Shown: positions 9,042 through 17,217 of the stretch, in pieces
Position numbering within the stretch: the first letter of the stretch is position 1
Layout of the letters: each line of letters opens with the position of its first letter
DNA from: Chitinophaga dinghuensis
GTDB lineage: Bacteria > Bacteroidota > Bacteroidia > Chitinophagales > Chitinophagaceae
Length of the DNA: 64,000 nt
Direction of reading: 5' to 3'
NCBI RefSeq assembly: GCF_003259435.1
Contig: NZ_QLMA01000005.1
Span: forward strand, 372,001 to 436,000
Made by a program: the position numbers and the translations under genes
Notes under the pieces: model-generated
Told to the model about the DNA's origin: nothing
The model's input: the letters and a program-made list of their open reading frames with translations, nothing else
Databases searched by the model: none

Positions 9042-9587
9042 TTATGCTTTCCAGGAAACGGGTTCCATATCCCGAATAGCCGTACCCAGTTTATTAATAT
9101 TAATCCTATCTGTCAGATCCAGCGTGATCCATTTATGCTCAGACTTCATCAGGACCAGGCGGGAATAAGTCGCTTTACCCGCTCCCCAGGCTACAATGTA
9201 AGCGCCTTGATAATGCTCCCAATAATAATTTGCATGATCCAGTTGGATACCATAATAGTTGACTATTACCTTCTCTTTTCTGCTGTACCATTCAAGCAAA
9301 AAGAAAAATGCCACCTCCGCTATAAGTATCAGTAATACCCATAGATTACGGCTGGACAGATAAGATACCAGTGTAATCATCATAACAAAGAGCAACAGGA
9401 ATCTTACTTGCCAGTTCACTACTTTTATTTCAATTTCACCATTACTGTTCTTTTTGGCTGAGTTGTAATAGGCATAACTCCTTGCCGGCCTAATGGCAGG
9501 AAATTTCCCTTTGTCCTCCGCAAAAAAATCATGAATATCCAGCTCTTTGTAAATAGCCGCTTTTACTTCATCAGATATCGTTGTCAT
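9042..9587 (-). CDS. small membrane protein, second of three tandem paralogues
   Basis: A 181-residue paralogue of both flanking genes. It has the same order: EVKAAIYKELDIHDFF helix, RPARSYAYYNSAKKNSNGEIE, two adjacent hydrophobic helices, then YYWEHYQGAYIVAWG and a terminal GTAIRDMEPVSWKA. The C-terminal tail is the best conserved part of the trio, suggesting it is the functional or partner-binding surface. ATG 9587 is used, leaving 7 bp after the upstream stop; an in-frame GTG at 9626 would overlap the previous gene. Family and function are unknown. It is co-directional and tightly spaced with the DinB-like gene and the other copies, so co-expression is likely. Confidence 0.8.
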   Translation of the reverse strand: MTTISDEVKAAIYKELDIHDFFAEDKGKFPAIRPARSYAYYNSAKKNSNGEIEIKVVNWQVRFLLLFVMMITLVSYLSSRNLWVLLILIAEVAFFFLLEWYSRKEKVIVNYYGIQLDHANYYWEHYQGAYIVAWGAGKATYSRLVLMKSEHKWITLDLTDRININKLGTAIRDMEPVSWKA

Positions 9588-9594
9588 AGTCAGC

Positions 9595-10140
9595 TTATTC
9601 TTTCCAGGATATAGGTTCCATATCACGAATGGCAGTGCCTAACCGGTTAATGTTGAGGCCGCCCATATCCAGACTTACCCATGTATTATTTGGACGCATT
9701 AACACTAAATAATAATTACTCCCTTTTTCTTTTCTCCAGGTCACAATATATGCGCCTGTAAAATCTGTCCAATAGTAGTCGGCATCGGGCATGCTTATCT
9801 TTTGACGGTCGAGCCTCACTTTTCTTCCCTGGGTACGCTTTATCAACAAGATAAGCAGGATTACTTCTACTCCTAATAACAATGCACCTAATCCATATTT
9901 TTCAAGATAGAGCATTACTCTCAAAGTCATGCCCATAAACAGGATGCATATCACCCATAGTGGCCAGGCCAAATACTTAAATTCAACCGCTCCTTCACGA
10001 TTCACAGGTTCCGGGTTATAGAATGCATATTTCCTGGCGGGCCGGATCGTGTCTTCCTTTATTTTGTTAAAACTGGCCCAGTGTAACATTCCCAGCTCTT
10101 TACAAATAGCTTCTTTTATTTCAATAGGCAATTCTGACAT
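9595..10140 (-). CDS. small membrane protein, first of three tandem paralogues
   Basis: A 181-residue protein, the most diverged of the trio: EIKEAICKELGMLHWASF, RPARKYAFYNPEPVNREGAVE, a two-helix membrane hairpin, then DYYWTDFTGAYIVTW and GTAIRDMEPISWKE. The shared skeleton is an RPARxYAxYN motif before the membrane hairpin and a GTAIRDMEPxSWK tail. The family is not recognised. The gene starts at ATG 10140, only 3 bp after the stop of the DinB-like gene, so translation is probably coupled. Three adjacent copies with different membrane and loop residues but a fixed tail suggest a hetero-oligomer or recent neofunctionalisation. That is inference. Confidence 0.8.
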   Translation of the reverse strand: MSELPIEIKEAICKELGMLHWASFNKIKEDTIRPARKYAFYNPEPVNREGAVEFKYLAWPLWVICILFMGMTLRVMLYLEKYGLGALLLGVEVILLILLIKRTQGRKVRLDRQKISMPDADYYWTDFTGAYIVTWRKEKGSNYYLVLMRPNNTWVSLDMGGLNINRLGTAIRDMEPISWKE

Positions 10141-10143
10141 AGG

Positions 10144-10620
10144 CTATTTTAATGCATTTGCTCTGATCATCTTTTTAAGAATAGTAATCTGTCCGAGATG
10201 ATAATGCGTGTGCTCAATTAATCCCGATAAATTTCTGTAATAATTCCCATATTTAGGATTGTCGAAATCCTTGTCCAGCTTGGATTCATCTAATGCGGCA
10301 ATATGTACTGCCAACTCTTCGGCTTCAGTAAGCATTTTACTCACTAATGTCTTCCACGCTTCTTCGGTGGTAATGGCGGGAACATCAAAACTCTGTTTAT
10401 CGCTGGCTACCAATGGGTCTCCCTGCAATACTTTCAGAATAGGACGCACATAATAGTTCATATGAAACACCAGGACCGCGATGGTATTCAGATCATTCAA
10501 CCGGATATTAGCTTCTTCCCAGCTGATATCTGCAAGCGTATCTTTTAGGTTCACACTGGTCCAGTTCCCTCCGAAATGCACGTCTCTAAAGTGTTTGGCA
10601 ATTTGTACAGCTACAGTCAT
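10144..10620 (-). CDS. DinB-like (DUF1572-type) protein
   Basis: A 158-residue four-helix-bundle protein of the DinB/YfiT superfamily. The metal-ligand histidines are visible: VFHMNYYVRPIL in the second helix and EHTHYHLGQI in the last. Members of this superfamily often act as metal-dependent thiol transferases or thiol-linked detoxification enzymes, but many have no assigned reaction, and this one cannot be assigned further. It has no signal peptide. It leads a four-gene operon with the three small membrane paralogues and starts at ATG 10620. A 63-bp gap separates it from the convergent-side end of the MocR-type regulator gene. Confidence 0.85.
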   Translation of the reverse strand: MTVAVQIAKHFRDVHFGGNWTSVNLKDTLADISWEEANIRLNDLNTIAVLVFHMNYYVRPILKVLQGDPLVASDKQSFDVPAITTEEAWKTLVSKMLTEAEELAVHIAALDESKLDKDFDNPKYGNYYRNLSGLIEHTHYHLGQITILKKMIRANALK

Positions 10621-10683
10621 CGGAATAAAGTTTTCTTGTGGACAAACGAATTTTCACAACAAACTAACAATATAAGGAATTAA

Positions 10684-12099
10684 TCATAAACAGGCGGCCA
10701 GTGCCTCTATACCGTCTCTTAACTGGGCTTCCGATAAAGCGCCATAACTTAAGCGGAATCCGTTCACCCGTTGCTGTTTACCGTAAATTTCCGGAGACAT
10801 GATTCTTACGCCTCGTTTCAATAATTTCTTTGTAACCTGCTCCCAGTCTGTTTTAGCTACCGGCGTAATCCAGAAAGCCAGTCCCCCTTCCGGAATGGTA
10901 TATTGTACCTTGCCCTGCAGATGCTGTTCTAATAACTGGGCTGTCAGATCGCGTTTGGAGCGGTAATAAGCGGTTGCTTTTTTAATATGCCGGCGTATAG
11001 TGCCATCTTCGATCAGTTGTAATACTGCCTGTTCCATGATCGTGTCTCCCTGGACATCAATCATTTTACGCAGCTCTCCTACTTTTTCAATGATGGCTGG
11101 CTTTCCAACGAGATAGCCTATACGAAGTGCAGGCGCTACCACCTTGCTCATAGTGCCTATATAGATATAGTGTTTCACTTCTTCAAAGCTGGATACCGGT
11201 AAAACTGGTCGGTAACCAAAGTGGAACTCATTATCATAATCGTCTTCAATAATGGTAAAATGATGTTTATTGGAGAGGCGGATCAGCTCCAGCCGGCGTT
11301 GCAGACTTAGTGTAACGGTAGTGGGATATTGATGATGCGGGGTGATATACACCGCTTTTATCTTTTTGCCGGCAGCAAGATACTGCGCGATTTTATCGAC
11401 ACGAATACCGTCCTGGTCTACTGCGGTATGTAACAATTTTGCGCCAGCATGCTCAAACACGCGCCATGCGGGCGTATATCCCGGATGTTCCACCACCACT
11501 TCATCTCCGTCCCTGATAAGACACTGGGCGGTCAGATACATGGCCATCTGGCTACCACGGGTAATACACACCTGGTGTTCACTCAGTTGCATACCACGCT
11601 GATGATTCAACATATGTGCAATGGCCTTTCTGAAAGCGGGATCGCCTAGTTCATTGGCATAGCCCATCATTTTCCATTTTGCTTTCTGATTAAACAGTTG
11701 CCGATATGCCCTCGCCAATGCATTGACCGGCGCAATTTTACTATCAGGATGCCCGTCATCAAATACAATATGCGCGGATGTGGCAAGTACCGGAGGGGCG
11801 GTTTTAGGGAGACGCGGTTTCGCCGGCCTGCCGGCATTCGGCAGTTGCGCCGCTACAAAAATCCCCTTGCGTTCCACAGATACGACCCACTCTTCATTTA
11901 GTAATACCTGCAGCGCTTCCACCACCGTATTTCTGTTTAACGCCAAATCCGCCGCCAGTGCGCGACTCCCAGGCAGGGCTGCCCCTGCCTGCAAACGGCC
12001 CGATTTAATATCCTCAATGATCGCATCTGCAATTTGCAGATAAATCGCTTTGCCGGAATGGGATTCCAACTTCATGCGCAATTTCCATGGTCTAAGCAT
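10684..12099 (-). CDS. MocR-type (GntR plus aminotransferase) transcriptional regulator
   Basis: A 471-residue PdxR/MocR-family regulator. Residues ~15-85 are a GntR winged helix (IYLQIADAIIEDIKSGRLQ, then GSRALAADLALNRNTVVEAL). Residues ~110-471 are a fold-type I aminotransferase domain with EDDYDNEF and the PLP-binding Lys319 in IGTMSKVVAPALRIGY. Members use PLP or an amino-substrate adduct as effector and typically control pyridoxal-phosphate, GABA or D-amino-acid genes. It is divergent from a cupin gene and a DapA-family gene, its probable targets. An inverted repeat lies in the 102-bp intergenic region. Start is ATG 12099. There is no pdxS or pdxT nearby, so PdxR itself is not implied. 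Confidence 0.9.
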   Translation of the reverse strand: MLRPWKLRMKLESHSGKAIYLQIADAIIEDIKSGRLQAGAALPGSRALAADLALNRNTVVEALQVLLNEEWVVSVERKGIFVAAQLPNAGRPAKPRLPKTAPPVLATSAHIVFDDGHPDSKIAPVNALARAYRQLFNQKAKWKMMGYANELGDPAFRKAIAHMLNHQRGMQLSEHQVCITRGSQMAMYLTAQCLIRDGDEVVVEHPGYTPAWRVFEHAGAKLLHTAVDQDGIRVDKIAQYLAAGKKIKAVYITPHHQYPTTVTLSLQRRLELIRLSNKHHFTIIEDDYDNEFHFGYRPVLPVSSFEEVKHYIYIGTMSKVVAPALRIGYLVGKPAIIEKVGELRKMIDVQGDTIMEQAVLQLIEDGTIRRHIKKATAYYRSKRDLTAQLLEQHLQGKVQYTIPEGGLAFWITPVAKTDWEQVTKKLLKRGVRIMSPEIYGKQQRVNGFRLSYGALSEAQLRDGIEALAACL

Positions 12100-12100
12100 C

Positions 12101-12144
12101 TGGACTACCTTTATTTCTAAAAACTGTATCAGTCAGCTAGTCCA
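12101..12144. promoter_or_regulatory. candidate MocR operator, inverted repeat
   Basis: TGGACTA at 12101-12107 and its complement TAGTCCA at 12138-12144 face each other. TACCTTT (12106) and AAAGGTA (12144) extend the pairing in skewed register. They lie between the divergent MocR regulator and the cupin gene. The position and the 37-bp centre-to-centre spacing suit regulator binding to both promoters; assignment to the MocR protein is inference. Confidence 0.4.
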
Positions 12145-12153
12145 AAGGTAAAA

Positions 12154-12161
12154 TACTTTTG
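12154..12161 (+). promoter_or_regulatory. -7 box of the cupin/DapA-family operon
   Basis: TACTTTTG matches the Bacteroidetes -7 consensus TAnnTTTG exactly and lies 41 bp before the cupin start codon. No good TTG is seen at the usual -33 distance, where the candidate operator lies instead. Confidence 0.45.
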
Positions 12162-12201
12162 TCTGGCAATCACGCAAAATCACCACAAAAAATTTTAAGC
12201 T

Positions 12202-12657
12202 ATGGCTACAAAACAATTCAGTTCGAAAGACTTCCACGAAACATTTGCAAGGCCCAAATATGTAAAGGCCAGTCACCTCATTCATAAAAACGTAGAACAG
12301 GCAGGGGAACATAATCAGTTCTCTGAAGAGAGAAAACATCCGGTTTTCTTTGTAGACCTACCCAGTAAAAATGTGAGCATGACCATAGGCGGACTCCTGC
12401 CGGGCCAACTCACCAACCGCCATCGTCATACCTATGAAACAGTGCTGTATGTCATCGAAGGCCATGGGTGGACAGAAATAGAAGGCGAGCAGGTAGAATG
12501 GCAGGCCGGAGACGCAGTGTATATCCCCTCCTGGGCATGGCACCGGCATCAGAACCTAAGCCAGGAAACTGCTGCAAAATATATTGCCTGTGAAAATGCG
12601 CCGCAGCTGCAAAATCTGGGAGTAGCCCTCCGTGAAGAAGAAGGAAGAGATCTTTAA
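12202..12657 (+). CDS. cupin-domain protein
   Basis: A 151-residue single-domain cupin. The two cupin motifs are visible: NRHRHTYETVLYVIEGHG, with two His and one Glu as metal ligands, and the second motif GDAVYIPSWAWHRHQN with the last His. The N-terminal 40 residues are charged and possibly an extension for dimerisation. Substrate is unknown; cupins of this type can be dioxygenases, isomerases or effector binders. It is the first gene behind the MocR operator and lies 19 bp upstream of a DapA-family gene, so a shared small-molecule pathway is likely. Start is ATG 12202. Confidence 0.85.
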   Translation: MATKQFSSKDFHETFARPKYVKASHLIHKNVEQAGEHNQFSEERKHPVFFVDLPSKNVSMTIGGLLPGQLTNRHRHTYETVLYVIEGHGWTEIEGEQVEWQAGDAVYIPSWAWHRHQNLSQETAAKYIACENAPQLQNLGVALREEEGRDL

Positions 12658-12676
12658 TTTAAAAATCCTGATCGCC

Positions 12677-13558
12677 ATGAAACACGTTCCATTCAAGGGT
12701 ATCATCGCATACCCTACCACACCATTTGATCAACAGGGCCAGGTGGACATCCCCTTATTCCGGCAACTGGTAGAGCGACTCGTCTCTTCGGGCACGCATG
12801 CCATTGCGCCCCTTGGCAGCACAGGCGTACTTCCCTATCTGATGGATGAAGAGAAAGAAGCAGTAACTACCGCCGCCATCGAACAGGTGGCAGGCCGGAT
12901 ACCAACACTGGTAGGCGTATCCTGCCTCACTACAGAGCGTACCATCTATCATGCCCGTTATGCTGAAAAGGCAGGAGCCAATGCTGTAATGATTATTCCA
13001 ATGAGCTACTGGAAACTCACCGATGAAGAGATATTCCGGCACTATGAAGCAGTAGCATCGCGGATCTCCATTCCTATTATGGCATATAATAATCCTGCAA
13101 CTGGCGGCGTGGATATGTCGCCCGCCCTGCTAAAACGACTGTTACAGATTCCGAATGTAACCATGATTAAAGAAAGTACCGGCGATATTCAGCGGATGCA
13201 GTATCTCCGCCGGGAGCTGGGCGAAGAAGTAGCCTTTTACAACGGCTCCAATCCACTGGCACTGGCCGCCTTTGCTGCGGGAGCCAGCGGTTGGTGCACC
13301 GCAGCCCCAAATCTGATTCCGGCACTCAATTTGGCATTATATGATGCGGTCACCCGCAACGACTTACAGGCAGCCAACCTTCTCTTTTATCAACAGGTGG
13401 ATTTATTAAAATTCATTGTTGCTACCGGGCTTCCGAGAGCCATCAAGGCCGGGCTTGAACTGATGGGAGCAAACGGCGGTTATCTCAGATCTCCGCTGCA
13501 ACCGCTCTCACAAGAGGAAACAGCGACTCTGCAACAAATACTCCAACCGCTGAATTAA
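12677..13558 (+). CDS. DapA-family (dihydrodipicolinate synthase-like) aldolase/lyase
   Basis: A 293-residue TIM-barrel class I aldolase. Visible marks are PTTPFDQQG at the N-terminus, PLGSTGVLPYL at the pyruvate-binding loop, MAYNNP with the catalytic Tyr, and MIKESTGD with the Schiff-base Lys. The family includes dihydrodipicolinate synthase, N-acetylneuraminate lyase, keto-deoxy-sugar aldolases and dehydratases. The GSTGV loop lacks the Glu of the usual GTTGE motif, so lysine biosynthesis is unlikely. Its coupling to a cupin and a MocR regulator suggests catabolism of a keto acid or amino acid. ATG 12677 is chosen; an in-frame GTG at 12632 lies within the previous gene. It differs clearly from the second DapA-family protein at 39081. 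Confidence 0.85.
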   Translation: MKHVPFKGIIAYPTTPFDQQGQVDIPLFRQLVERLVSSGTHAIAPLGSTGVLPYLMDEEKEAVTTAAIEQVAGRIPTLVGVSCLTTERTIYHARYAEKAGANAVMIIPMSYWKLTDEEIFRHYEAVASRISIPIMAYNNPATGGVDMSPALLKRLLQIPNVTMIKESTGDIQRMQYLRRELGEEVAFYNGSNPLALAAFAAGASGWCTAAPNLIPALNLALYDAVTRNDLQAANLLFYQQVDLLKFIVATGLPRAIKAGLELMGANGGYLRSPLQPLSQEETATLQQILQPLN

Positions 13559-13586
13559 TAAGGCGCTCACCGTGTACAGGCTATCA

Positions 13587-13620
13587 ATCAAAAGGCTGCG
13601 AACTATCGCAGCCTCTTGAT
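13587..13620. terminator. bidirectional terminator
   Basis: Near-perfect inverted repeat: ATCAAAAGGCTGCG, six-base loop, CGCAGCCTCTTGAT, with T-rich sequence to the right. It sits between the DapA-family gene and the convergent MFS gene. Confidence 0.8.
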
Positions 13621-13623
13621 TTT

Positions 13624-14784
13624 CTATTGTAAGGCAAACTGTACTTTTCGCTGTAGCAATAGTTTTCGTAGTCCCATCAATGCAAAAGTCAGGAGGCCAA
13701 AAGCAAAAGTCAGCCATGGCGTATAGCCGACACCGTAATGCGCGATCATCCAGCCACCGGCGGTAGTGCCTATCGTTACCCCCAGATTTCCGAACGAAGT
13801 AGACAAACTATTGGCAAACTCCAATGCGCCAGGGGCCGCAGAAATCATATAGGTGGAAGCATTCAGGAAACTGGGAGAATAGAGAAAGCCCCAAAGTCCT
13901 ATGACCAGTATATTAGCCATTAGGTTGACTCCGGCCAAATGTAACAGCAGCGGCACAATCAGGGTCCCCGAAAGGAAAAACATCGTTGTTCCTGCAATAT
14001 GTTTATTCAGCAATTTACCGGCCACCCACATAGCGCCTACGCCAATAATCCCAAACAAGAACATCATGTAACTGACCATGGTATCGTCCATTTGCTTGGC
14101 TTTATTCAGGTAATCTACAAAATAACTATACGTGGAAAACCATCCTGATACCATACAAAGGTTTACCAAAGCGCTGATGATAAAAACAGGGTCCCGGAGT
14201 ATACGCAACTGACTCCCGAAGGATTTCGGCTCCGCAACAGGCATGGAAGGCAATCCAAAATAAATGGCCAGCACCGCGATAATGCTTACTATTAGCTGTA
14301 CCAGGAAGGAATACTGCCAGTTATGAAGACTCGCCAGCCAGGTAGCAAAAGGGACAGTGGTTACCATCGCAATAGCTACACCCGCAAAAACAATACTCAT
14401 CAATTCATTTTCGCGCGACTTATCCGCTCCATTAATGGCGACCGACAAAGCAGAGGCAATGTATACCGGTTGCAGGAAAGCCGGGAGTATTCTGACCAGC
14501 ATCAGCAACCAGAAAGGGGGCGACAGAAAAGAGACCACTCCTGTAATGACAAAAAGCGCCAGGGCAATGGTCATCATTGTTTTGCGGTTATAACTGGAAG
14601 TTATTAAGGTCATAAAGGGTCCGGTAACGGCTATCGCCAATGCAAAGGCGCTGAGCAACCAACCTGCTTTATCAATGGTAATTCCATAGTGGGTAGCTAT
14701 TTGGGGCAAGATGCCAATCACGCCAAATTCCGTCGTGATGACGCCTATAAATCCAAGACTTCCGATGTAGGCATACTTTTTCAT
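13624..14784 (-). CDS. MFS transporter (DHA1-type, AraJ-like)
   Basis: A 386-residue major-facilitator protein with about 12 hydrophobic helices. The first helix carries EFGVIGILPQIATHYG and helix 2 GWLLSAFALAIAVTGPF, the arrangement seen in the drug:H+ antiporter-1 family members that export sugars or drugs. It should act in the inner membrane as a proton-driven exporter; the substrate is unknown. It is divergent from an HxlR regulator with 139 bp between them, a standard repressor-efflux pairing, and is probably induced by a compound or stress sensed by that regulator. Start is ATG 14784. Confidence 0.88.
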   Translation of the reverse strand: MKKYAYIGSLGFIGVITTEFGVIGILPQIATHYGITIDKAGWLLSAFALAIAVTGPFMTLITSSYNRKTMMTIALALFVITGVVSFLSPPFWLLMLVRILPAFLQPVYIASALSVAINGADKSRENELMSIVFAGVAIAMVTTVPFATWLASLHNWQYSFLVQLIVSIIAVLAIYFGLPSMPVAEPKSFGSQLRILRDPVFIISALVNLCMVSGWFSTYSYFVDYLNKAKQMDDTMVSYMMFLFGIIGVGAMWVAGKLLNKHIAGTTMFFLSGTLIVPLLLHLAGVNLMANILVIGLWGFLYSPSFLNASTYMISAAPGALEFANSLSTSFGNLGVTIGTTAGGWMIAHYGVGYTPWLTFAFGLLTFALMGLRKLLLQRKVQFALQ

Positions 14785-14849
14785 GCTTGATTCTTTTTAT
14801 TAATCTGTTGTAAAATTCCTGCTGCGCATCCCGCTGGATGCAAACGATG

Positions 14850-14922
14850 TTGCAAAACTATTGGTCAACCCTTATTTTTGTAAGTGTTGCGCAAATTGTA
14901 TGGTACTAACAAAATTGTAAGT
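14850..14922 (+). promoter_or_regulatory. HxlR promoter and candidate operator
   Basis: TTG at 14850-14852 and TATTTTTG at 14873-14880 match the Bacteroidetes -33/-7 pattern with 20 bases between. The octamer TTGTAAGT occurs at 14878-14885, overlapping the -7 box, and again at 14915-14922 just before the ATG. These direct repeats could be autoregulatory HxlR sites also serving the divergent MFS gene. Confidence 0.45.
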
Positions 14923-14923
14923 A

Positions 14924-15307
14924 ATGGGAAGGAGAAAGGAAAATTCAACTAATTCGTTGAATGAAAAGAACATCATGGAAGCATGCGACTCCGTATATTC
15001 CATCTGTAAAATCGGTGGTCGCTGGAAAATGCTGATTTTATGCGAACTGAAAGATGGTAAATTAAGATTTGGGGAATTACGTAAAAACATTCCTGGTATT
15101 ACAGAAAGAATGTTGACTCTTCAGCTGAGAGAACTGGAAAAAGACATGCTGGTGAGCCGGATCGTATATCCGGAGATACCGCCCCGTGTAGAATATGAGC
15201 TCACCCCTATTTCCCGCCAACTGATTCCTATCTGGAGCGTTTTAGGAGATTGGGCGAAGGAGCATAAGCAATTAGTCATACAGCAGCTGAAAGAAGTAGC
15301 CGTATAA
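14924..15307 (+). CDS. HxlR-family transcriptional regulator
   Basis: A 127-residue winged-helix protein with the full HxlR signature: CDSVYSICKIGGRWKMLIL, then LRFGELRKNIPGITERMLT, QLRELEKDMLVSR, and YELTPISRQLIPI. Cys residues at about 19, 26 and 40 are candidates for redox or electrophile sensing, as known for some family members. It is divergent from the MFS transporter and very likely controls it. It starts at ATG 14924, 43 bp after a TATTTTTG promoter box, and ends just before a strong bidirectional terminator. Confidence 0.9.
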   Translation: MGRRKENSTNSLNEKNIMEACDSVYSICKIGGRWKMLILCELKDGKLRFGELRKNIPGITERMLTLQLRELEKDMLVSRIVYPEIPPRVEYELTPISRQLIPIWSVLGDWAKEHKQLVIQQLKEVAV

Positions 15308-15313
15308 ACATTT

Positions 15314-15362
15314 AGCTTTAAGGAGACAGCCAGTACTGAGGACTGGCTGTCTCCTTAAAGCT
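15314..15362. terminator. long perfect bidirectional terminator hairpin
   Basis: A perfect 20-bp inverted repeat (AGCTTTAAGGAGACAGCCAG and its complement) around a nine-base loop, between the HxlR gene and the convergent hydroxylase gene. The stem is unusually long for an ordinary terminator and lacks a long T tract. Confidence 0.8.
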
Positions 15363-15365
15363 ACC

Positions 15366-16076
15366 TTATTGCTTATTTTCTGGCAGATAGGTACGAAATA
15401 AACGATCCCAGATGCTGGTGTAAAAACCAAAGTTGCCCTTAATATCCTGATGGTGCGCATGATGAAAACGGGAAGTGCCGATCCATTGCAGTATTTTCAG
15501 TTGGCCGGAACCGTGTCTCTCCAATGGTTCAAAACCCAGATGCCCCACTACGCCAAAAATAACATTCAGGCATAGGTAGATAATGACTGCGGGCAGATTA
15601 AAGCTGGCCGACAATAACACCATCAGCCACAGGATACCGAATCCCATAGTTTCTACCGGATGCAGTACAAACAGGTCAATGGGCGTGGGATCTATGGATG
15701 CATGATGCAGCTGATGAATATACCGGTACAATACGGTGTGATGAATGATGTAATGAAAAATATACATCAACAAATCCATTGCCAGCAATAGGAGGACAGT
15801 ATCTGTAAGTACATTTATGCTCCAGCCCCAGGATAACCGAATGAAGCCCGATTGCCATAACATGCCACCCACCAATGTAATCAGGGAATTAATGATCACA
15901 GTGATTCCTGCTACGCTCCACTCCTTCCTCGTAATAGTTGGCGTTGATATCCCGAAATAATGTCGGATGGCGTAACCCAGTCCCAATGCAGCCCCGAACA
16001 CTACCAGGTTTTGTAGCAGAAAAACCAGGAAGAGCTGCCAGGCAGGCATTTTCATCAATGTATCCAGGTACCACAT
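15366..16076 (-). CDS. sterol desaturase / fatty acid hydroxylase family membrane protein
   Basis: A 236-residue integral-membrane diiron oxygenase of the FA_hydroxylase family. Four to five hydrophobic segments surround the histidine clusters HYIIHH, HQLHH, the single His in GHLGFEP, and FHHAHHQDIKGNFGFY, ending with WDRLFRTYLP, which is the family's conserved C-terminal motif. Members hydroxylate or desaturate lipids, carotenoids or sterols using O2; the substrate here is unknown. It follows the unknown gene at 16084-17070 with only 7 bp between, so the two form an operon. Start is ATG 16076. Confidence 0.88.
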   Translation of the reverse strand: MWYLDTLMKMPAWQLFLVFLLQNLVVFGAALGLGYAIRHYFGISTPTITRKEWSVAGITVIINSLITLVGGMLWQSGFIRLSWGWSINVLTDTVLLLLAMDLLMYIFHYIIHHTVLYRYIHQLHHASIDPTPIDLFVLHPVETMGFGILWLMVLLSASFNLPAVIIYLCLNVIFGVVGHLGFEPLERHGSGQLKILQWIGTSRFHHAHHQDIKGNFGFYTSIWDRLFRTYLPENKQ

Positions 16077-16083
16077 ACGGTTT

Positions 16084-17070
16084 TTAAAAAGTTTCCTTAG
16101 GGATTTGTTTAAACAATTCGAATGTTTGGGTAAGCGTTTGCAGGAAGTGTTGCCGCTGCTGTTCGTTTAGCGAGATGTTTCTTTCAAAATTATCCAGCTC
16201 TTCGAAATTACGCTGATCATAAATTTCCTGATGGGCTTCCCATTGGCCGGCACTCTTGATATACAAATGTTTTATATATACATTCACCGATTGCCCATCC
16301 GGTAATGTCATGTTACGATTGCCGCTAATTTTATACAAGAATGAAATCAGTACGCCATCGGCTATCAGCTGATTATCCCAGATATGATTCTTCAGGTATT
16401 TATTAGTAAAATCTTGAATAGCAGCATAATCAGCGGGCAGGGCCGTCTGATATACTTCTGCTGGCAATAGCAGGTACTGGTTATCAAAAAGCCATTTAAC
16501 CAGCAAGGTATAGGCTTCCTTTACAGTTTTGATGGCAAATTCTTCTACAAAGTCATAATGAGAAAAAATTTCACGGGATTCTTTGAGACGTATTTCCATC
16601 GCTGAAATAGCGTTCGTTGCATTCTCCGTCCAGATCACTACTTCCGCTATATCGTTCAGTGATTTTCTAAGTACCTTTTTTCCATTGCTGGCGTCTGAAC
16701 CGATAAAGGCCATGAGTGTTTCATAACTGGCATCTGGGCTTACAAACCCTTCCCAGAAGCTCGCCGGCTTGGGATCTTGCAGCTTTTTCTTGCCATTTCC
16801 AGCGGAAAAAAGCACTACAGAAGATAAATAACAATCGAAATTATAGTCGTCCTTCTTCGGGCTCACAGGCGGATAAAACTGCTCATGGGTGATGTTGAAT
16901 TTAAAATTGAAACTCAACTGATTGGTTTTATCGGTGAAGCCTTTAGTACTTTGATTGGCATTGACAGATTTAGGAGGTTTCCCCAAAGCCAGAGATGTAA
17001 ACAGCGCAGCCATTTCAGGCGATGTGCTCTTCTGTCCCATCAGGTCAATGATTTCATGAATGGTTACCAT
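16084..17070 (-). CDS. hypothetical protein, 328 residues
   Basis: An unrecognised cytoplasmic protein without signal peptide or membrane segments. It begins with a helical segment, followed by a predicted beta-rich region with several aromatic residues (LSFNFKFNITHEQFY) around residues 50-110 and a helical second half with many Trp and Tyr. A conspicuous Lys/Gly stretch (AGNGKKKLQD) lies near residue 95. It is the first gene of a two-gene operon with the lipid-hydroxylase-like gene 7 bp downstream. No catalytic motif is visible. It starts at ATG 17070; the convergent-reading NAD-binding gene's frame extends over this region but its start lies downstream. Confidence 0.75.
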   Translation of the reverse strand: MVTIHEIIDLMGQKSTSPEMAALFTSLALGKPPKSVNANQSTKGFTDKTNQLSFNFKFNITHEQFYPPVSPKKDDYNFDCYLSSVVLFSAGNGKKKLQDPKPASFWEGFVSPDASYETLMAFIGSDASNGKKVLRKSLNDIAEVVIWTENATNAISAMEIRLKESREIFSHYDFVEEFAIKTVKEAYTLLVKWLFDNQYLLLPAEVYQTALPADYAAIQDFTNKYLKNHIWDNQLIADGVLISFLYKISGNRNMTLPDGQSVNVYIKHLYIKSAGQWEAHQEIYDQRNFEELDNFERNISLNEQQRQHFLQTLTQTFELFKQIPKETF

Positions 17071-17217
17071 AAATGGATGAGTAAATTTTCACAAGGTTAC
17101 AATTTTTCACCGTTTTTTCCCCTGAAAATAGTCTGCCTCCCCCAACGCCGATATCTACGTTTTCCGAACATTCTGCCGTCTTCTAACGTAATAATGGAAG
17201 AAGAAAGTCGTGATACT

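Noticed and set aside
16885..17217. N-terminal extension of the NAD(P)-binding protein
   Set aside because: It overlaps the divergent 16084-17070 gene and encodes no family residues; the Rossmann motif begins right after ATG 17218.
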